From assembly GCF_022952855.1 (NCBI RefSeq), contig NZ_JALJDX010000186.1, positions 1 through 48,366 of the forward strand: a stretch of DNA of 48,366 nt. The letters run 5' to 3'. The DNA comes from Pseudomonas sp. RGM2987 (GTDB lineage: Bacteria > Pseudomonadota > Gammaproteobacteria > Pseudomonadales > Pseudomonadaceae). The position numbers and the translations under genes were made by a program. This document shows, in pieces, positions 36,820 through 45,157 of this stretch (its first letter is position 1; each line of letters begins with the position of its first letter). The notes beneath the pieces were generated by a model. That model was given only the letters and a program-made list of their open reading frames with translations. It was not told where the DNA came from and did no database searches.

Positions 36820-36965
36820 AGGAAAACCTCAGGCACTTTGAAAATGCTGGGGAGTATAGCTGAGGGTTGCGTGGGGTCTGTATGGCGGTGGTGGGGATTT
36901 TGACGACTTTCGACACTTCAAAAAACTCAAGCCTGGCTCGGCTGTGACAGTCGACGAAAAACCAT

Positions 36966-37056
36966 TGTGGGAGCGGGCTTGCTCGCGAAAGCGGAGTGTC
37001 AGTCGCCATTATCAGTGGCTGGTACACCGCATTCGCGAGCAAGCCCGCTCCCACAG
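36966..37056. repeat. Type A REP pair
   Basis: Inverted REP arms upstream of wspA separate the wsp operon from the DUF533 gene, which is read in the same direction. The middle holds GAGTGTCAGTC and GGCTGGTACACC. Confidence 0.88.
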
Positions 37057-37098
37057 GGTAAGTGTCAGCAGCAAGGCCATTGAGACCCTGGGCCAAGT

Positions 37099-37818
37099 TT
37101 ACACAGCCGCCTCGCGCACCTGCTTCTCCAACTCCGCCTTCAACCCAGGCTCCAGCTTGAGCTGGCGTGCCAGTTCATCGAGGTAGGATTTTTCCATGAA
37201 GTTTTCCTCGTCTACCAACATCACGCTGGCAATGTACATTTCCGCCGCCATTTCCGGAGTGCCGGCAGCGCGGGCGACGTCGGTGGGATCCAGCGGTTTG
37301 TTGAGTTCGGCGTGCAGCCAGTGTTGCAGTTCCTGGTCGTTGTCGAGCTTGGTGAACTCACCTTCGATCAACTGGCGCTCGCGCTCATCCACGTGACCGT
37401 CGGCCTTGGCCGCCGCCACCAGCGCCTTGAGAATCGCCTGGGCGTGCTGTTCGACCTGGGCCGGCGGAACGCGGTCCAGTGTCTTCGGCTCGGTTTGCGC
37501 TGCCTTGCCCTGCTGCGCCTGCCAATTACCGTAGGCCTTGTAGGCGATCACGCCCAGGGCCGCCAGGCCACCATAGGCCAGGGCCTTGCCGCCAAAGTTA
37601 CGGGCCTTCTTGTTGCCCAGCAGCAGGCCCATGGCCCCGGCGGCCAGCGCCTTGCCGCCTGCGCCGGAGAGCATGCCGCCCAGGCCACCAGCGTTACTGG
37701 AGCCACCGAGCAACCCGCCCAAGCCCCCGGATGACCTGCCCTGAGCGCCGCCGGCCTTGTTCTGCAACAGTTCCTGACCGGACTTGAGTAGCTGATCGAG
37801 CAATCCACGAGTGTTCAT
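37099..37818 (-). CDS. DUF533/TerB-like membrane protein
   Basis: A 239-residue protein. The start at 37818 (MNTRGLLDQLLKSGQ) follows a near-perfect GGAGGT site. Residues about 22-60 are glycine-rich (GGLGGLLGGSSNAGG); about 70-95 form a hydrophobic segment (GKALAYGGLAALGVIAYKAY); and the rest is a TerB-like acidic helical domain (ALVAAAKADGHVDERERQLI, MLVDEENFMEKSYLDELA). This order matches the DUF533 (YebE) family. TerB-type domains bind calcium; the function of YebE is unknown. Confidence 0.9.
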   Translation of the reverse strand: MNTRGLLDQLLKSGQELLQNKAGGAQGRSSGGLGGLLGGSSNAGGLGGMLSGAGGKALAAGAMGLLLGNKKARNFGGKALAYGGLAALGVIAYKAYGNWQAQQGKAAQTEPKTLDRVPPAQVEQHAQAILKALVAAAKADGHVDERERQLIEGEFTKLDNDQELQHWLHAELNKPLDPTDVARAAGTPEMAAEMYIASVMLVDEENFMEKSYLDELARQLKLEPGLKAELEKQVREAAV

Positions 37819-38012
37819 TTGAAACCTCCACATTCGGGTCAAGCGAACCATTAAGGCCACCAGCCTAGATCGAAAGTGCCCGGCAGCCGCGACGAGTTTG
37901 CTTCCAGATGTTGCCTGGATAAAGAACAGCACTACGCTGATAGCAGGCCCCCGGTGGCCGTTCGTACCGTCGCGCCCCTGCCCCGACCACCATTGAAGCA
38001 AGAGGGATTTCC

Positions 38013-39164
38013 ATGTACGCGCACAAGACCGCATGGCCCAGCGCAATCACCCTGGCGCTGCTGACCAGTGTCAGCCTCCAGGCCGCCGAACCGCTCAAGG
38101 CCGTTGGCGTCGGCGAAGGCCAATTGGACATCATCGCCTGGCCGGGCTACATCGAGCGAGGCGAAAGCGACAAAGCCTACGATTGGGTGACCGGTTTCGA
38201 AAAAGACAGCGGCTGCAAGGTCAACGTGAAGACCGCGGCGACGTCCGACGAAATGGTCAGCCTGATGACCAAGGGCGGTTACGACCTGGTCACCGCCTCG
38301 GGCGACGCCTCCCTGCGCCTCATCGCCGGCAAGCGCGTACAGCCGATCAACACCGCGCTGATTCCCAACTGGAAAACCCTCGACCCGCGCCTCAAGGATG
38401 CACCGTGGTACGTGGTCAACCAGCAGACCTACGGCACGCCCTACCAGTGGGGCCCAAACGTACTGATGTACAACACCACGGTGTTCAAGCAGCCGCCCAC
38501 CAGCTGGAGCGTGGTCTTCACCCCTCAGTCCTTGCCCGACGGCAAGCCGAACAAGGGCCGCGTGCAGGCCTACGATGGGCCGATCTACATCGCCGATGCA
38601 GCGCTTTACCTCAAGACCGCCAAGCCTGAGCTGGGCATCAAGGATCCGTACCAACTCGACGAAGCACAGTACAAGGCCGTGCTGGAGTTGCTAAGGGCAC
38701 AGCAACCGCTGATTCACCGTTACTGGCACGACACCACTGTGCAGATGAGCGACTTCAAGAACGAAGGCGTGGTGGCGTCCGGCGCCTGGCCGTATCAGGT
38801 CAATGGCCTGATGAACGAGAAGCAGCCGATCGCCTCGACCATTCCCAAGGAGGGCGCCACCGGCTGGGCCGACACCACCATGCTCCACGCCGAAGCCAAG
38901 CACCCCAACTGCGCGTACAAATGGATGGACTGGTCGCTGCAACCCAAGGTCCAGGGCGACGTGGCCGCGTGGTTCGGCTCCTTGCCCGCCGTGCCTGCGG
39001 CGTGCAAGGGCAGCGAGCTGCTGGGCGCCGAAGGTTGCAAGACCAACGGTTTCGACCAGTTCGACAAGATCGCCTTCTGGAAAACCCCGCAGGCCGAAGG
39101 TGGCAAGTTCGTGCCGTATAGCCGCTGGACCCAGGACTACATTGCGATCATGGGGGGGCGGTAG
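38013..39164 (+). CDS. ydcS: ABC transporter substrate-binding protein, YdcS-like
   Basis: The periplasmic binding protein of a putrescine/spermidine-type ABC importer. It has 383 residues with a signal peptide (cut predicted after A24, SLQA then AEPL). Typical PotD/PotF-family segments follow: LDIIAWPGYIERG, DEMVSLMTKGGYDLVTASG, YGTPYQWGPNVLMYNT and GVVASGAWPYQVNGL. It starts 194 bp from the divergent DUF533 gene and leads an operon with an ATPase, two permeases and an aldehyde dehydrogenase. The symbol comes from this arrangement (E. coli ydcSTUV-patD); the true ligand needs binding assays. Confidence 0.88.
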   Translation: MYAHKTAWPSAITLALLTSVSLQAAEPLKAVGVGEGQLDIIAWPGYIERGESDKAYDWVTGFEKDSGCKVNVKTAATSDEMVSLMTKGGYDLVTASGDASLRLIAGKRVQPINTALIPNWKTLDPRLKDAPWYVVNQQTYGTPYQWGPNVLMYNTTVFKQPPTSWSVVFTPQSLPDGKPNKGRVQAYDGPIYIADAALYLKTAKPELGIKDPYQLDEAQYKAVLELLRAQQPLIHRYWHDTTVQMSDFKNEGVVASGAWPYQVNGLMNEKQPIASTIPKEGATGWADTTMLHAEAKHPNCAYKWMDWSLQPKVQGDVAAWFGSLPAVPAACKGSELLGAEGCKTNGFDQFDKIAFWKTPQAEGGKFVPYSRWTQDYIAIMGGR

Positions 39165-39206
39165 GACCAATAAGTCGGCATGAAAGAACGGGTGAACATC
39201 TGCCTT

Positions 39207-39336
39207 TGTGGCGAGGGGATTTATCCCCGCTGGGCGCGAAGCGCCCCCAAGACTGACGTCTCATGGTTTCAGACAGATTGAGTCGCCTGCTTTGGGGCTG
39301 CTTCGCAGCCCAGCGGGGATAAATCCCCTCGCCACA
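39207..39336. repeat. Type B palindromic repeat pair
   Basis: Inverted copies of TGTGGCGAGGGGATTTATCC lie in the 229-bp gap between the ydcS-like and ydcT-like genes. Inside an operon, such a pair could lower expression of the ATPase and permeases relative to the binding protein. Confidence 0.85.
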
Positions 39337-39393
39337 GGTCCGTGCCCGACAACTTGTGAATCAACAGAAGTCGCGCCTTTGGAGCACCGCACC

Positions 39394-40431
39394 ATGACGC
39401 TCGCAGTCCAATTCACCCAGGTATCGCGCCTGTTCGGCGAGGTAGCAGCCGTTGACCGGGTGTCCATCGACATCCAGGACGGCGAGTTCTTTTCCATGCT
39501 TGGCCCGTCAGGTTCGGGCAAGACCACCTGCCTGCGCCTGATCGCAGGGTTCGAGCAGCCGAGCGCCGGGTCGATCCGTATCCACGGCGAAGAAGCCGTG
39601 GGGCTCGCGCCGTATCAGCGGGACGTGAACACGGTTTTCCAGGATTACGCCCTGTTCCCGCACATGAACGTACGGGACAACGTCGCCTACGGCTTGAAGG
39701 TCAAGGGCGTCGCCAAGGCTGAACGAATCCGGCGAGCCGATGAAGCGTTGGAGATGGTCGCCCTCGGCGGCTACGGTGAGCGCAAACCGGTGCAGCTCTC
39801 CGGCGGCCAGCGCCAACGGGTGGCCCTGGCCCGTGCGTTGGTCAATCGCCCACGCGTCCTGCTGCTGGATGAACCCCTGGGCGCCCTCGATCTCAAATTG
39901 CGCGAACAAATGCAAGGCGAACTGAAGAAGCTGCAACGCCAGTTGGGCATCACCTTCATTTTCGTTACCCACGACCAGACCGAAGCGCTGTCGATGTCCG
40001 ACCGGGTGGCGGTGTTCAACAAGGGCCGAATCGAACAGGTCGATACGCCGCGCAACCTGTACATGAAGCCTGTGACGACATTTGTCGCCGAATTCGTCGG
40101 CACGTCCAACGTGATCCGCGGCGAGTTGGCGCAACAATTGAGCGGTCAATCACAGCCGTTCTCGATCCGCCCGGAACATGTGCGCTTTGCCGAAGGCCCG
40201 TTGGCCGCCGGTGAAATCGAAGTTCAAGGCGTGCTGCACGACATCCAATACCAGGGCAGCGCCACGCGTTACGAGCTGAAGCTCGCCAACGGCCAGGACC
40301 TGAACCTGAGCCAGGCCAATAGCCGATGGACCGACGACGGTGTCGGGCACCAACCCGGCCAACATCTGCGCGTGCGCTGGGCCCGTGAAGCGATGGTCGC
40401 GCTGCACGACACGGTCGGCGGCGAGGTATGA
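39394..40431 (+). CDS. ydcT: ABC transporter ATP-binding protein, YdcT-like
   Basis: Powers the polyamine-type importer. It has 345 residues from the ATG at 39394 (MTLAVQFTQ), behind GGAG. Walker A is GPSGSGKTT (37-45), the Q-loop VFQDYALFPH, the signature LSGGQ (135-139), Walker B LLLDE (156-160) and the switch histidine in FVTHDQTEALS. The last 110 residues form the regulatory OB domain (FSIRPEHVRF) found in PotA-type subunits. It ends one base before the permease start. Confidence 0.93.
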   Translation: MTLAVQFTQVSRLFGEVAAVDRVSIDIQDGEFFSMLGPSGSGKTTCLRLIAGFEQPSAGSIRIHGEEAVGLAPYQRDVNTVFQDYALFPHMNVRDNVAYGLKVKGVAKAERIRRADEALEMVALGGYGERKPVQLSGGQRQRVALARALVNRPRVLLLDEPLGALDLKLREQMQGELKKLQRQLGITFIFVTHDQTEALSMSDRVAVFNKGRIEQVDTPRNLYMKPVTTFVAEFVGTSNVIRGELAQQLSGQSQPFSIRPEHVRFAEGPLAAGEIEVQGVLHDIQYQGSATRYELKLANGQDLNLSQANSRWTDDGVGHQPGQHLRVRWAREAMVALHDTVGGEV

Positions 40432-40432
40432 G

Positions 40433-41377
40433 ATGAACACAGCGACCCTTGCACGGGCAGCCAAGCCGGGGATTGGCCGACGCGTTTCCAACCTGCTGTA
40501 CCGGCGCCCGAACCTGTACCTGTCGATGCTGCTGGTTGCGCCACTGATCTGGTTCGGCGCGATCTACCTCGGCTCGCTGCTGACCCTGCTGTGGCAGGGT
40601 TTCTACACGTTTGACGACTTCACCATGGCGGTCACGCCGGACCTGACCCTGGCGAATTTCACCGCGCTGTTTCAGCCTTCGAACTTCGACATCATCCTGC
40701 GTACCTTGAGCATGGCCGTGGCGGTCTCCATCGCCAGTGCCATCATCGCCTTCCCGATTGCCTATTACATGGCGCGCTACACCAGCGGCAAGACCAAGGC
40801 GTTTTTCTACATCGCGGTGATGCTGCCGATGTGGGCCAGCTATATCGTCAAGGCCTACGCCTGGACGCTGCTGCTGGCCAAGGGCGGCGTGGCGCAGTGG
40901 TTTATCCAGCACCTGGGCCTGGGGTCGCTGTTGCAGGTGGTGCTGGGAATTCCCGGCGTGGGCGGCAGCACGTTGTCCACGTCCCACCTGGGACGCTTCT
41001 TGGTGTTCGTCTACATCTGGCTGCCGTTCATGATCCTGCCGATCCAGGCCTCCCTGGAGCGCCTGCCGCCGTCACTGCTGCAAGCCTCGGCCGACCTGGG
41101 CGCCAGGCCACGCCAGACGTTCATGCAAGTGATCCTGCCGCTGTCGGTGCCCGGCATCGCGGCCGGTTCGATCTTCACGTTCTCGTTGACCCTGGGGGAC
41201 TTCATAGTGCCCCAGTTGGTGGGCCCGCCAGGTTATTTCGTCGGGAGCATGGTCTACGCCCAGCAAGGGGCCATTGGCAACATGCCTATGGCGGCGGCGT
41301 TCACCTTGGTGCCCATCGTACTGATCGCCATTTACCTGTCCATCGTCAAGCGCCTGGGGGCTTTCGATGCACTCTGA
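40433..41377 (+). CDS. ydcU: ABC transporter permease, YdcU-like
   Basis: The first inner-membrane permease of the importer. It has 314 residues from the ATG at 40433 ([11 protein letters not shown]), one base after the ATPase stop, and about six membrane helices. The coupling loop has the EAA-type motif ([25 protein letters not shown]), which meets the ATPase. A long periplasmic loop joins helices 1 and 2. It overlaps the next permease gene by 11 nt. Confidence 0.92.
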   Translation: MNTATLARAAKPGIGRRVSNLLYRRPNLYLSMLLVAPLIWFGAIYLGSLLTLLWQGFYTFDDFTMAVTPDLTLANFTALFQPSNFDIILRTLSMAVAVSIASAIIAFPIAYYMARYTSGKTKAFFYIAVMLPMWASYIVKAYAWTLLLAKGGVAQWFIQHLGLGSLLQVVLGIPGVGGSTLSTSHLGRFLVFVYIWLPFMILPIQASLERLPPSLLQASADLGARPRQTFMQVILPLSVPGIAAGSIFTFSLTLGDFIVPQLVGPPGYFVGSMVYAQQGAIGNMPMAAAFTLVPIVLIAIYLSIVKRLGAFDAL

Positions 41378-42191
41378 CTCTTCTTTGCCGGGGCCAGCGT
41401 CCTGGGGCTTACGCGTTGCGGCGTGGGGCGGGCTGGTGTTCCTGCACTTCCCGATCCTGATCATCTTCCTCTACGCGTTCAACACCGAAGACGCGGCGTT
41501 CAGCTTCCCGCCCAAAGGCCTGACCCTGAAATGGTTCAGCGTCGCCTTCTCTCGCCCGGATGTGCTGGAAGCGATCAAGTTGTCGTTGCAGGTGGCAGCG
41601 CTCGCCACGCTGATCGCCCTGGTGCTCGGCACGCTCGCCTCGGCGGCGCTGTACCGGCGGGATTTCTTCGGCAAGCAGGGGATTTCGCTGATGCTGATCC
41701 TGCCGATTGCCCTGCCGGGGATCATCACCGGCATCGCGCTGCTGGCCACCTTCAAGAGCCTGGGGATCGAGCCCGGGATGTTCACCATCATTGTCGGTCA
41801 TGGGACCTTCTGCGTGGTGATCGTCCATAACAATGTCATCGCCCGCCTGCGCCGCACCTCCCACAGCCTGATCGAAGCTTCCATGGACCTGGGCGCGGAC
41901 GGCTGGCAGACGTTTCGCTACATCATCCTGCCCAACCTTGGCTCGGCACTGCTGGCCGGTGGGATGCTGGCGTTTGCGCTGTCGTTCGATGAAATCATCG
42001 TCACCACCTTCACCGCCGGCCACGAACGCACGCTGCCGCTATGGTTGCTCAACCAACTGAGCCGGCCCCGCGACGTACCAGTGACCAACGTGGTGGCGAT
42101 GCTGGTGATGCTGGTCACGATGTTGCCGATACTCGGCGCTTATTACCTGACTCGCGGGGGTGAGAGCGTGGCGGGCAGTGGTGGGAAATAA
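41367..42191 (+). CDS. ydcV: ABC transporter permease, YdcV-like
   Basis: The second permease of the importer, with 274 residues and about six membrane helices. The EAA motif is [20 protein letters not shown]. Its ATG lies 11 nt before the end of the first permease, in a different frame, so coupled translation is likely. The following 161-bp gap contains an altered REP pair before patD. Confidence 0.92.
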   Translation: MHSDSSLPGPASWGLRVAAWGGLVFLHFPILIIFLYAFNTEDAAFSFPPKGLTLKWFSVAFSRPDVLEAIKLSLQVAALATLIALVLGTLASAALYRRDFFGKQGISLMLILPIALPGIITGIALLATFKSLGIEPGMFTIIVGHGTFCVVIVHNNVIARLRRTSHSLIEASMDLGADGWQTFRYIILPNLGSALLAGGMLAFALSFDEIIVTTFTAGHERTLPLWLLNQLSRPRDVPVTNVVAMLVMLVTMLPILGAYYLTRGGESVAGSGGK

Positions 42192-42216
42192 ACCGCCACT
42201 TTGAAACCGGTTCCCA

Positions 42217-42318
42217 TGTGGGAGCGGGCTTGCTCGCGAATGCGGTGGATCAGCCAACATCATTGCTGCTAATACACCGCATTCGTCGGATCGCCGCCCG
42301 GAGCAAGCCCGCTCCCAC
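42217..42318. repeat. Type A REP pair with disrupted second arm
   Basis: The left arm is normal. The right arm reads ATTCG (to 42285), then 15 nt (TCGGATCGCCGCCCG, 42286-42300) where other copies have a single C, then GAGCAAGCCCGCTCCCAC (42301-42318). The arm therefore carries about 14 extra bases. It lies in the leader before patD. Confidence 0.85.
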
Positions 42319-42352
42319 CCAAAGCACAAGCGAAACTCTGGAGGACACGAAC

Positions 42353-43777
42353 ATGCAAACCAAACTGCTGATCAACGGCCATCTGGTCGCCGGCGAGGGT
42401 CCAGGCCAAGCAGTGTTCAATCCGGCGCTGGGCCGGGTGCTGGTGGAGATCAATGAAGCCAGCGAAGCCCAGGTCGATGCCGCCGTGCGTGCCGCCGACA
42501 GCGCCTTCGATGGCTGGTCGCAGGTCTCGCCGAAGGATCGCTCGCTGCTGTTGCTCAAGCTGGCCGATGCCATCGAAGCCCATGGCGAAGAACTGGCGAA
42601 GCTGGAATCGGACAACTGCGGCAAGCCGTTAAGCGCCGCGCTGAACGACGAGATCCCGGCCATTGCCGACGTGTTCCGCTTCTTTGCCGGTGCCAGCCGC
42701 TGCATGAACGGTTCGGCGGGCGGTGAGTATTTGCCGGGGCACACGTCGATGATCCGCCGCGACCCGGTGGGCGTCATTGCCTCCATCGCGCCGTGGAACT
42801 ATCCGCTGATGATGGTCGCCTGGAAAATCGCCCCGGCCCTGGCCGCCGGTAATACCGTGGTGCTCAAGCCCTCGGAACAAACGCCGCTGACGGCGCTGCG
42901 CCTGGCCGAACTGGCGTCGCAGATTTTCCCGGCCGGAGTGCTCAATGTGGTATTCGGCCGCGGCCAAACCGTCGGCCAACCGCTGGTGACCCACCCCAAA
43001 GTGCGCATGGTGTCGCTGACCGGCTCCATTGCCACCGGCTCGCACATCATTTCCAGCACCGCCGACAGCGTCAAGCGCACGCACATGGAGCTGGGCGGCA
43101 AAGCCCCGGTGATCATTTTCGACGACGCCGACATTGATGCGGCGGTGGAAGGCATCCGCACCTTCGGCTTCTACAATGCTGGCCAGGATTGCACTGCCGC
43201 CTGCCGGATCTATGCCCAGCAAGGTATCTACGAAAAATTTGTCGAGAAACTCGGTGCCGCGGTCGGCAGTATCAAGTACGGCCTGCAAACCGCAGCGGAC
43301 ACCGAGATGGGCCCGCTGATCACCGCCCAGCATCGCGATCGCGTGGCCGGCTTCGTCGAGCGGGCCATCGCCCAGCCGCACATCCGCTTGGTCACCGGCG
43401 GCAAATCGGTGGAGGGCAACGGCTTCTTCTTCGAACCCACGGTGCTGGCCGACGCCCAGCAGGACGATGAGATCGTCCGACGGGAGGTCTTCGGCCCGGT
43501 GGTGTCCGTCACCCCATTCCTGGACGAAGCCCAGGTACTGGCCTGGGCCAACGATTCAGAGTACGGCCTGGCCTCATCGGTGTGGACCGCCGACATCGGC
43601 CGCGCCCATCGCCTGTCGGCACGCCTGCAATATGGCTGCACCTGGGTCAACACCCACTTCATGCTCGTCAGCGAAATGCCCCACGGCGGTCAGAAACGTT
43701 CCGGCTATGGCAAGGACATGTCCATGTATGGGCTCGAGGATTACACGGTGGTGCGGCATGTGATGTTCAAGCATTGA
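42353..43777 (+). CDS. patD: Gamma-aminobutyraldehyde dehydrogenase
   Basis: Oxidises 4-aminobutanal, formed from putrescine, to 4-aminobutyrate with NAD+. The start at 42353 ([16 protein letters not shown]) follows GGAGG and gives 474 residues, the same as E. coli YdcW/PatD to within a residue or so. Catalytic residues are in place: N149 (APWNYPLMM), E246 ([10 protein letters not shown]) and C280 ([11 protein letters not shown]). It is the last gene of the ydcSTUV-type operon, joining uptake of a polyamine-like substrate with the oxidation step. Acting on related aminoaldehydes is also possible. Confidence 0.92.
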   Translation: MQTKLLINGHLVAGEGPGQAVFNPALGRVLVEINEASEAQVDAAVRAADSAFDGWSQVSPKDRSLLLLKLADAIEAHGEELAKLESDNCGKPLSAALNDEIPAIADVFRFFAGASRCMNGSAGGEYLPGHTSMIRRDPVGVIASIAPWNYPLMMVAWKIAPALAAGNTVVLKPSEQTPLTALRLAELASQIFPAGVLNVVFGRGQTVGQPLVTHPKVRMVSLTGSIATGSHIISSTADSVKRTHMELGGKAPVIIFDDADIDAAVEGIRTFGFYNAGQDCTAACRIYAQQGIYEKFVEKLGAAVGSIKYGLQTAADTEMGPLITAQHRDRVAGFVERAIAQPHIRLVTGGKSVEGNGFFFEPTVLADAQQDDEIVRREVFGPVVSVTPFLDEAQVLAWANDSEYGLASSVWTADIGRAHRLSARLQYGCTWVNTHFMLVSEMPHGGQKRSGYGKDMSMYGLEDYTVVRHVMFKH

Positions 43778-43790
43778 GATAAAACATCAG

Positions 43791-43823
43791 GGCCACGGCC
43801 GGACGGCAGCGTCCCGGTCGTGG
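43791..43823. terminator. Possible hairpin terminator between patD and vapC
   Basis: GGCCACGGCCGGACG and CGTCCCGGTCGTGG pair with two bulged or mismatched positions around a GCA loop. It lies between convergent genes and lacks a clear T-run, so the call is weak. Confidence 0.4.
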
Positions 43824-43833
43824 TGGTCAGGTG

Positions 43834-44235
43834 TCAGGACGGCGCCACCACCTCCACCGAGGGGAAGTACGTCCGATAACGCCTGGCGTCCCGGGTGAGC
43901 AAAGGCAACCTGTTCACAGCGGCATGGGCACCGATGAAAAAATCCGCCAGCACATTGTTTTTGCCACCGCCCGCCTTGCGGTAACGCCCAAAGGCCTTAC
44001 CTGCCAGAAACAGCGCCGGGCGAGGTACCTCCTGCATCTGAAGCTGAAGCTCGGCCACAACCTCGTCCAACGCTTCGAAAGTGGAAAACGTCTGGGACAG
44101 CTCGGCATAGACAATCGGATTGATGAGCAGCTCATGGGCTTGCGACTGGGCGCGCAGTTGCTGGATAGACCAATCAGCCCAGACGGGATCGTCCTCCAGG
44201 ACGTCGATCAGAACATTGGTGTCGACCAGTATCAT
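43834..44235 (-). CDS. PIN-domain toxin, VapC-like
   Basis: A 133-residue predicted endoribonuclease. The four acidic residues of the PIN active site are present: D5 (ILVDTNVLIDV), E45 (IVYAELSQTF), D98 (NVLADFFIG) and D116 (LLTRDARRY). VapC toxins often cut initiator tRNA or rRNA and are held off by VapB. The ATG at 44235 overlaps the antitoxin stop by one base (TGATG); a TTG one codon earlier is less likely. No lesion is seen, so the toxin is probably active. Confidence 0.87.
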   Translation of the reverse strand: MILVDTNVLIDVLEDDPVWADWSIQQLRAQSQAHELLINPIVYAELSQTFSTFEALDEVVAELQLQMQEVPRPALFLAGKAFGRYRKAGGGKNNVLADFFIGAHAAVNRLPLLTRDARRYRTYFPSVEVVAPS

Positions 44236-44477
44236 CAATCGTCCCCGCGCAACAGCGCCATCAGCTCATCTGTACGCCACTTGATGTCCGCCCGGCCACG
44301 CACCGCATCGAAGCGATCGCGAGTTGTTTTGGCCGCTCCAGGTTTACCGGCATGTAACACCACTTCACCTTGCGCGTTGACACTGAACTCCACTGCACTG
44401 CCCGGAAGCAAGTGCAGCGCATCACGAATCGGCTTGGGAATGGTGACCTGCCCCTTGCTCGTCATCGTCGTCGACAT
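44235..44477 (-). CDS. AbrB/SpoVT-type antitoxin, VapB-like
   Basis: An 80-residue antitoxin. The N-terminal SpoVT-AbrB DNA-binding domain is recognised by MTSKGQVTIPKPIRDALHLLPGS (read in parts), and the C-terminal tail (about 50-80, RGRADIKWRTDELMALLRG) would bind and block the toxin. The ATG at 44477 follows GAGGAG; an in-frame ATG four codons later is an alternative. A nested palindrome lies just upstream (44493-44525) and is the likely site of autoregulation. Confidence 0.87.
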   Translation of the reverse strand: MSTTMTSKGQVTIPKPIRDALHLLPGSAVEFSVNAQGEVVLHAGKPGAAKTTRDRFDAVRGRADIKWRTDELMALLRGDD

Positions 44478-44492
44478 GATGGCTCTCCTCTT

Positions 44493-44525
44493 GAAGTATT
44501 ACCTTGCGCAAGAAAGTAATACTTC
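44493..44525. promoter_or_regulatory. Putative VapB operator (nested palindrome)
   Basis: GAAGTATTAC (44493-44502) and GTAATACTTC (44516-44525) are a perfect 10-bp inverted repeat. Within the 13-bp spacer, CTTGCGCAAG (44503-44512) is itself a perfect palindrome. The site ends 16 bp before the antitoxin ATG, where it could cover its promoter. Confidence 0.7.
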
Positions 44526-44607
44526 AGGCCTGAGCCTGCAACCGCCGCTGATCGTAGGCGCATTCGCTTTGCTGGGTCAGAAGCGCGCCGATTGCGGGTG
44601 CCTCCGT

Positions 44608-44793
44608 TCAAAACCTCGAAACACTCCTCATCGCATCCACCAGGTAACGCATGGCGATCCGGTCGCTTTCCGACAGTTCCCGATAGCGCTCCACCAGTTT
44701 CAGTTCTTCCAGGCTGAGTCGTCGGGTCCTGCGCGCATGGGTCAGGCCAGGAAAGATCCCCAGCATTGCAGCGATGCCCTGTATTTTCGTCAT
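44608..44793 (-). CDS. Small 61-residue protein of unknown function
   Basis: A basic 61-residue protein behind the good site AGAGGGA. The first half has a glycine-proline turn (AAMLGIFPGLTHARRTRRL). The second is an amphipathic helix (LSLEELKLVERYRELSESDR), a wording common in the linker or C-terminal region of small phage-type and XRE-like regulators. No DNA-binding helix is clear. It lies about 115 bp from the vapBC operator and could be a remnant or an orphan regulator. Real but not identified. Confidence 0.55.
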   Translation of the reverse strand: MTKIQGIAAMLGIFPGLTHARRTRRLSLEELKLVERYRELSESDRIAMRYLVDAMRSVSRF

Positions 44794-45157
44794 GAGCGTT
44801 GTCCCTCTTTTACGTCAAGTTGACCTGATAGCGCCTTTCTGGAATCCGGATCGGGCTGCCTACACATCAAGAATAGGGAGGATTCAAATCGTGAAAAGGG
44901 AGTTTTAGAGTAATTAGTCAAAAAATGCCGGAATCGACATAAAAAAAGAAATATCTGTAAGAAAATTTAACCAAACCCTGCTTTCCTTTCTCACCCCGCC
45001 TACTCATCCCCTATGATTTTGCCCCTCAGTGAACCGATCCGGCTCTGAGGTATCTGTTCTAGCGTCCGTCGCGTTTGGCCAAAGGTATGTCCGAACTCTT
45101 TTACCCATTTTCCGCTGCCAGGATCGGCACGGGATGGTTGTGAGAAAGGTTGTATTT
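44794..45157. other. AT-rich intergenic region upstream of opgD
   Basis: This is the longest gap in the window (364 bp). From about 44875 to 44985 it is unusually AT-rich for this genome (runs such as TTAGTCAAAAAATG and AAAAAAAGAAATATC). It contains no visible gene or REP copy and must hold the opgD promoter. No clear sigma-factor boxes were seen. Confidence 0.6.

Noticed and set aside
37819..38046. N-terminal extension of the DUF533 protein overlapping the ydcS-like start
   Set aside because: A near-perfect Shine-Dalgarno site fixes the start at 37818, and the extension overlaps a divergent gene.
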